Of a stretch of 64,000 bases of DNA, positions 61,401 to 64,000 are shown one piece after another. The notes below the pieces were generated by a model. The model made no database searches. It saw nothing but the letters and a program-made list of their open reading frames with translations, and was not told where the DNA came from. This DNA is from Mactromeris polynyma (Eukaryota > Mollusca > Bivalvia > Venerida > Mactridae): NCBI GenBank assembly GCA_032209605.1, contig JASFXZ010000016.1:10168001-10232000 (forward strand). The letters run 5' to 3'. Both the position numbers and the translations under genes were made by a program. How positions within the stretch are numbered: position 1 is the first letter of the stretch; each line of letters starts with the position of its first letter.

Positions 61401-61726
61401 AATTAACAAACGCTTACATGGTCATGACAGGCATGACTACCTTTGCAACTAAATAGCAGTGACCATATAATTGTGAAACTTAATCAATGGAAAAAAACTT
61501 CATAATAATAAGCAATATTTAATAATTCTGGATCGTGGCATTTATCACCACTTACAGAGTGGTCTGCATTTATAAATGGTGTTCATGTGAATATCTAATG
61601 TGTTATGAAATTGGAAAAAATAAATGTAGCTCATTGTACATTCCCTCAGATTAGATTTGCTAAAATTGGACTAGGATAAAATTGTGAAAGTTGTCTTACA
61701 TGAAAAACCAATACATGGTATATCAG

Positions 61727-62069
61727 CATCAACGGTTGTCCTACTATCTGAATCAATGTAGGTAATTCCTATCTGCATCAAAGGTTGTCCTACTATCTGA
61801 ATCAATGTAGGTAATTCCTATCTGCATCAAAGGTTGTCCTACTATCTGAATCAATGTAGGTAATTCCTATCTGCATCAAAGGTTGTCCTACTATCTGAAT
61901 CAATGTAGGTAATTCCTATCTGCATCAAAGGTTGTCCTACTATCTGAATCAATGTAGGTAATTCCTATCTGCATCAAAGGTTGTCCTACTATCTGAATCA
62001 ATGTAAGTAATTCCTATCTGCATCAAAGGTTGTCCTACTATCTGAATCAATTTAGGTAATCCCTATCTG
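61727..62069. repeat. 49-bp minisatellite, 7 copies
   Basis: Units contain GGTTGTCCTACTATCTGAAT and CAATGTAGGTAATTCCTATC. Nearly identical apart from the edge copies. Confidence 0.94.
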
Positions 62070-62074
62070 CTGAC

Positions 62075-63470
62075 AATGTTTTTGCGGATTACTGTATTAT
62101 AGGGTCATGTAAAAATGTAGATAAGTCCTTATTGGTTGGGACGGGAATCAATGATATTTTGTTATGAGCCTTAAGTATTTATTTTTTAAACTTACAAATC
62201 TGATCATGTACAAATACCATACATTTGTTATTTTTTAAAATTCATGAATTGTAAAATATTGTTGAGTATAATCATGTTTCCATAGTTACAGTTTGTGAGC
62301 ATTTTTACTACGCATATTGCATATTATAGTGTTCATATTTTACATTGATGTTTTCATACATCAAAAATGTTCAGAATATCTTATTGCCACTTTATGTCAA
62401 TGTGCAGTGAAATTAGATTTTTGTGAAGAAATAATGTAGATTCTAATTATGTATTTAATTGTTGGGTCTTAGATACCATGACCTTTGACATTGACATTTC
62501 TACCAAAATTTATATTAATGACCTTCAACAGTGACCCTAAAGTAATGCATTTTATTTCTAAACATGGCAACAGTTTATTTTATCATTCTTTGGAAATATT
62601 GTTGCAATTTCCGACTTCCATATTTCCGTAACCTTCTGCATAATTTCATCATAAGTAAGAATTCAAATACAAACCCTACCATTAACATTTCTGTAGATAT
62701 TAATATTTTATTATTCATGAGTCCTAGTAATGATGTGCCATAATGGTTAGCATTTTGTCTGCGATCATAGGCCAATGCAGCGTTTTTTGTTTGAATACTG
62801 TAATTAGTAATATACTGTTCCAAAGAATCTGCTTATTACCTACTTGAAAATAATGTTAGTGTTATCCACTCTATGAAGAAATATTTACCAAAGATAGAAG
62901 TGATAGAGAAGTTTATATTCTCATATAAGTGAAAAATCCACTATCAACATTATATTGGTTTACCGAATAATGTGAAATTTGTTTAAATAGTTAAATTTGA
63001 TGTAATATCTATAAATGGTTTTGATTGGTTGAGCTAAATTTGTGTCAATGATTTTTATTGATTAAGTGAGCAAACTGCTTTGTGGAAATATGTTTGCTTG
63101 TTCTGAAAACTTCTATTATATAGTATGTAAAATGTATCTAAACCAGTGAAATTGCAGGAAGTGACACTTAACTGTTAACTCATTGATAAAATGTAAAACC
63201 AATGTGAACTGTGTTAATGTTGTCAAAAATTGACCATTTGTGTAAAATATTTTTTTCAGCTTTATATGTTGACTATTTATGTGGAGTTGAATATCTTAAA
63301 CTTACATACAAAAAGCCAGATGTTAAGGGCTTTTTTACCCCTTTATGTTATAACTATGATCTGCATTATATACCAAATTTTGCATTTAGTGAACTTTCGG
63401 CCAGTTTTGCCTCTGTTATTGCTTTATTTGTTAATGGTTCAGTTTTTGTTCAAGATTTTTTTAATGTACA
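62075..63470. other. Sequence with no recognised gene
   Basis: AT-rich. Short overlapping frames at 63.2-63.5 kb lack any family feature and run into the dispersed element. Confidence 0.5.
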
Positions 63471-63475
63471 TTTTT

Positions 63476-64000
63476 AGCTCACCTGAGCACAAAGTGCTCA
63501 TGGTGAGCTTTTAGGATCCATGAATGTCCGTCTTCGTGAATCGTGCGTCAATATTTTCTTTAAACAACATCTCCTATACTACTGAATGGATTTTATCCAA
63601 ACTTCACAGGAATAATCATTGGATGAACCTCTTTCAAAATTGCATAAATCGTTCCGATCTGCTGCATAAGTAGGTCACAGGAGCTAAAAATAAGATTTTA
63701 TAAGTGTAAACTTGAAGATCTTCTTGTCCAAAACCCAAAGATCTAGAGCTTTGATATTTGGTGTGTAGCATTGTCTAGTGGTCCTCTTACAAGATTGCAT
63801 AAATTATTAAGTTCTGTCAAAAAACATGGCCGCCAGGGGCGTGGCTGTGTTCCCTATATATGGTGGAAACTATAAATGACATTTCCTCCTAAACCACTTG
63901 ATAAATATTTATCAAATTTTGCAGAAATGATCCTTAGGTGGTCCTCTTTCGATGGTTCGATTGATTTTTTGTAAATAAGAATTGTTATTCGTAAAAACGA
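63476..64000. mobile_element. Dispersed element with palindromic end, cut by the window
   Basis: The first 34 bp form a hairpin (AGCTCACCTGAGCAC / GTGCTCATGGTGAGCT). What follows (GAATGTCCGTCTTCGTGAAT, GGATTTTATCCAAACTTCAC, GGTCCTCTT) matches a repeat type I recall as frequent in bivalve DNA. It continues past the right edge. No coding region. Confidence 0.7.

Noticed and set aside
63211..63514. Two overlapping frames of about 90 codons
   Set aside because: AT-rich chance frames, one of which runs into the dispersed element at 63476.

Overview
The window looks like AT-rich nuclear DNA of a bivalve or closely related mollusc. The genes are split by many introns with standard GT-AG sites. The dispersed repeats are of kinds I associate with molluscan genomes: a palindromic AGCTCACCTGAGCAC end at 63.48 kb, a TTTTATACACCCG end at 46.41 kb, and tRNA-headed SINEs with a GGCGTTAAACCC tail. 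No bacterial, viral or organellar gene was seen.

Two protein-coding genes lie head to head around a shared promoter region near 32.3-32.7 kb. On the minus strand, a gene of at least 17 coding exons runs from an inferred start at 32270 to at least 6643, and probably 4210. Every exon join keeps the reading frame. It encodes at least 731 residues: a basic N-terminus with a PP1-docking-like KSVHF motif, Gly-Ser-Pro repeats, a helical middle, and coiled coils split by proline-rich linkers. I do not recognise the family. On the plus strand is a CSRNP/AXUD1-family nuclear protein gene with a probable non-coding first exon ending at 32698. Its three coding exons (54289-54412, 55167-55283, 57057-58654) join into a 612-residue protein with the diagnostic cysteine-rich block and a conserved-looking C-terminus.

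Most of the rest is intron filled with tandem repeats. About 20 unrelated minisatellites (units 26-78 bp) cover roughly 20 kb, close to 31% of the window. The largest are a 72-bp array at the left edge (3.6 kb) and a 29-bp array at 38.4-43.1 kb (4.7 kb). Three arrays can be traced to pieces of SINEs: the tail at 15.65-17.06 kb, the tRNA head at 47.3-48.2 kb, and the body at 54.9-55.0 kb. Three others lie within 20 bp of a splice site of the coiled-coil gene.

Mobile DNA includes two SINEs with clear target-site duplications (one inside an older SINE) and several elements with terminal inverted repeats. One inserted into a minisatellite, so its target duplication can be read directly from neighbouring units. 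A 2.6-kb element with near-perfect 45-bp inverted ends (28755-31359) carries a decayed SGNH-hydrolase-like coding segment.

From about 58.7 kb to the right edge lie the CSRNP 3' untranslated region, one short minisatellite, sequence with no recognisable gene, and the start of another dispersed element.
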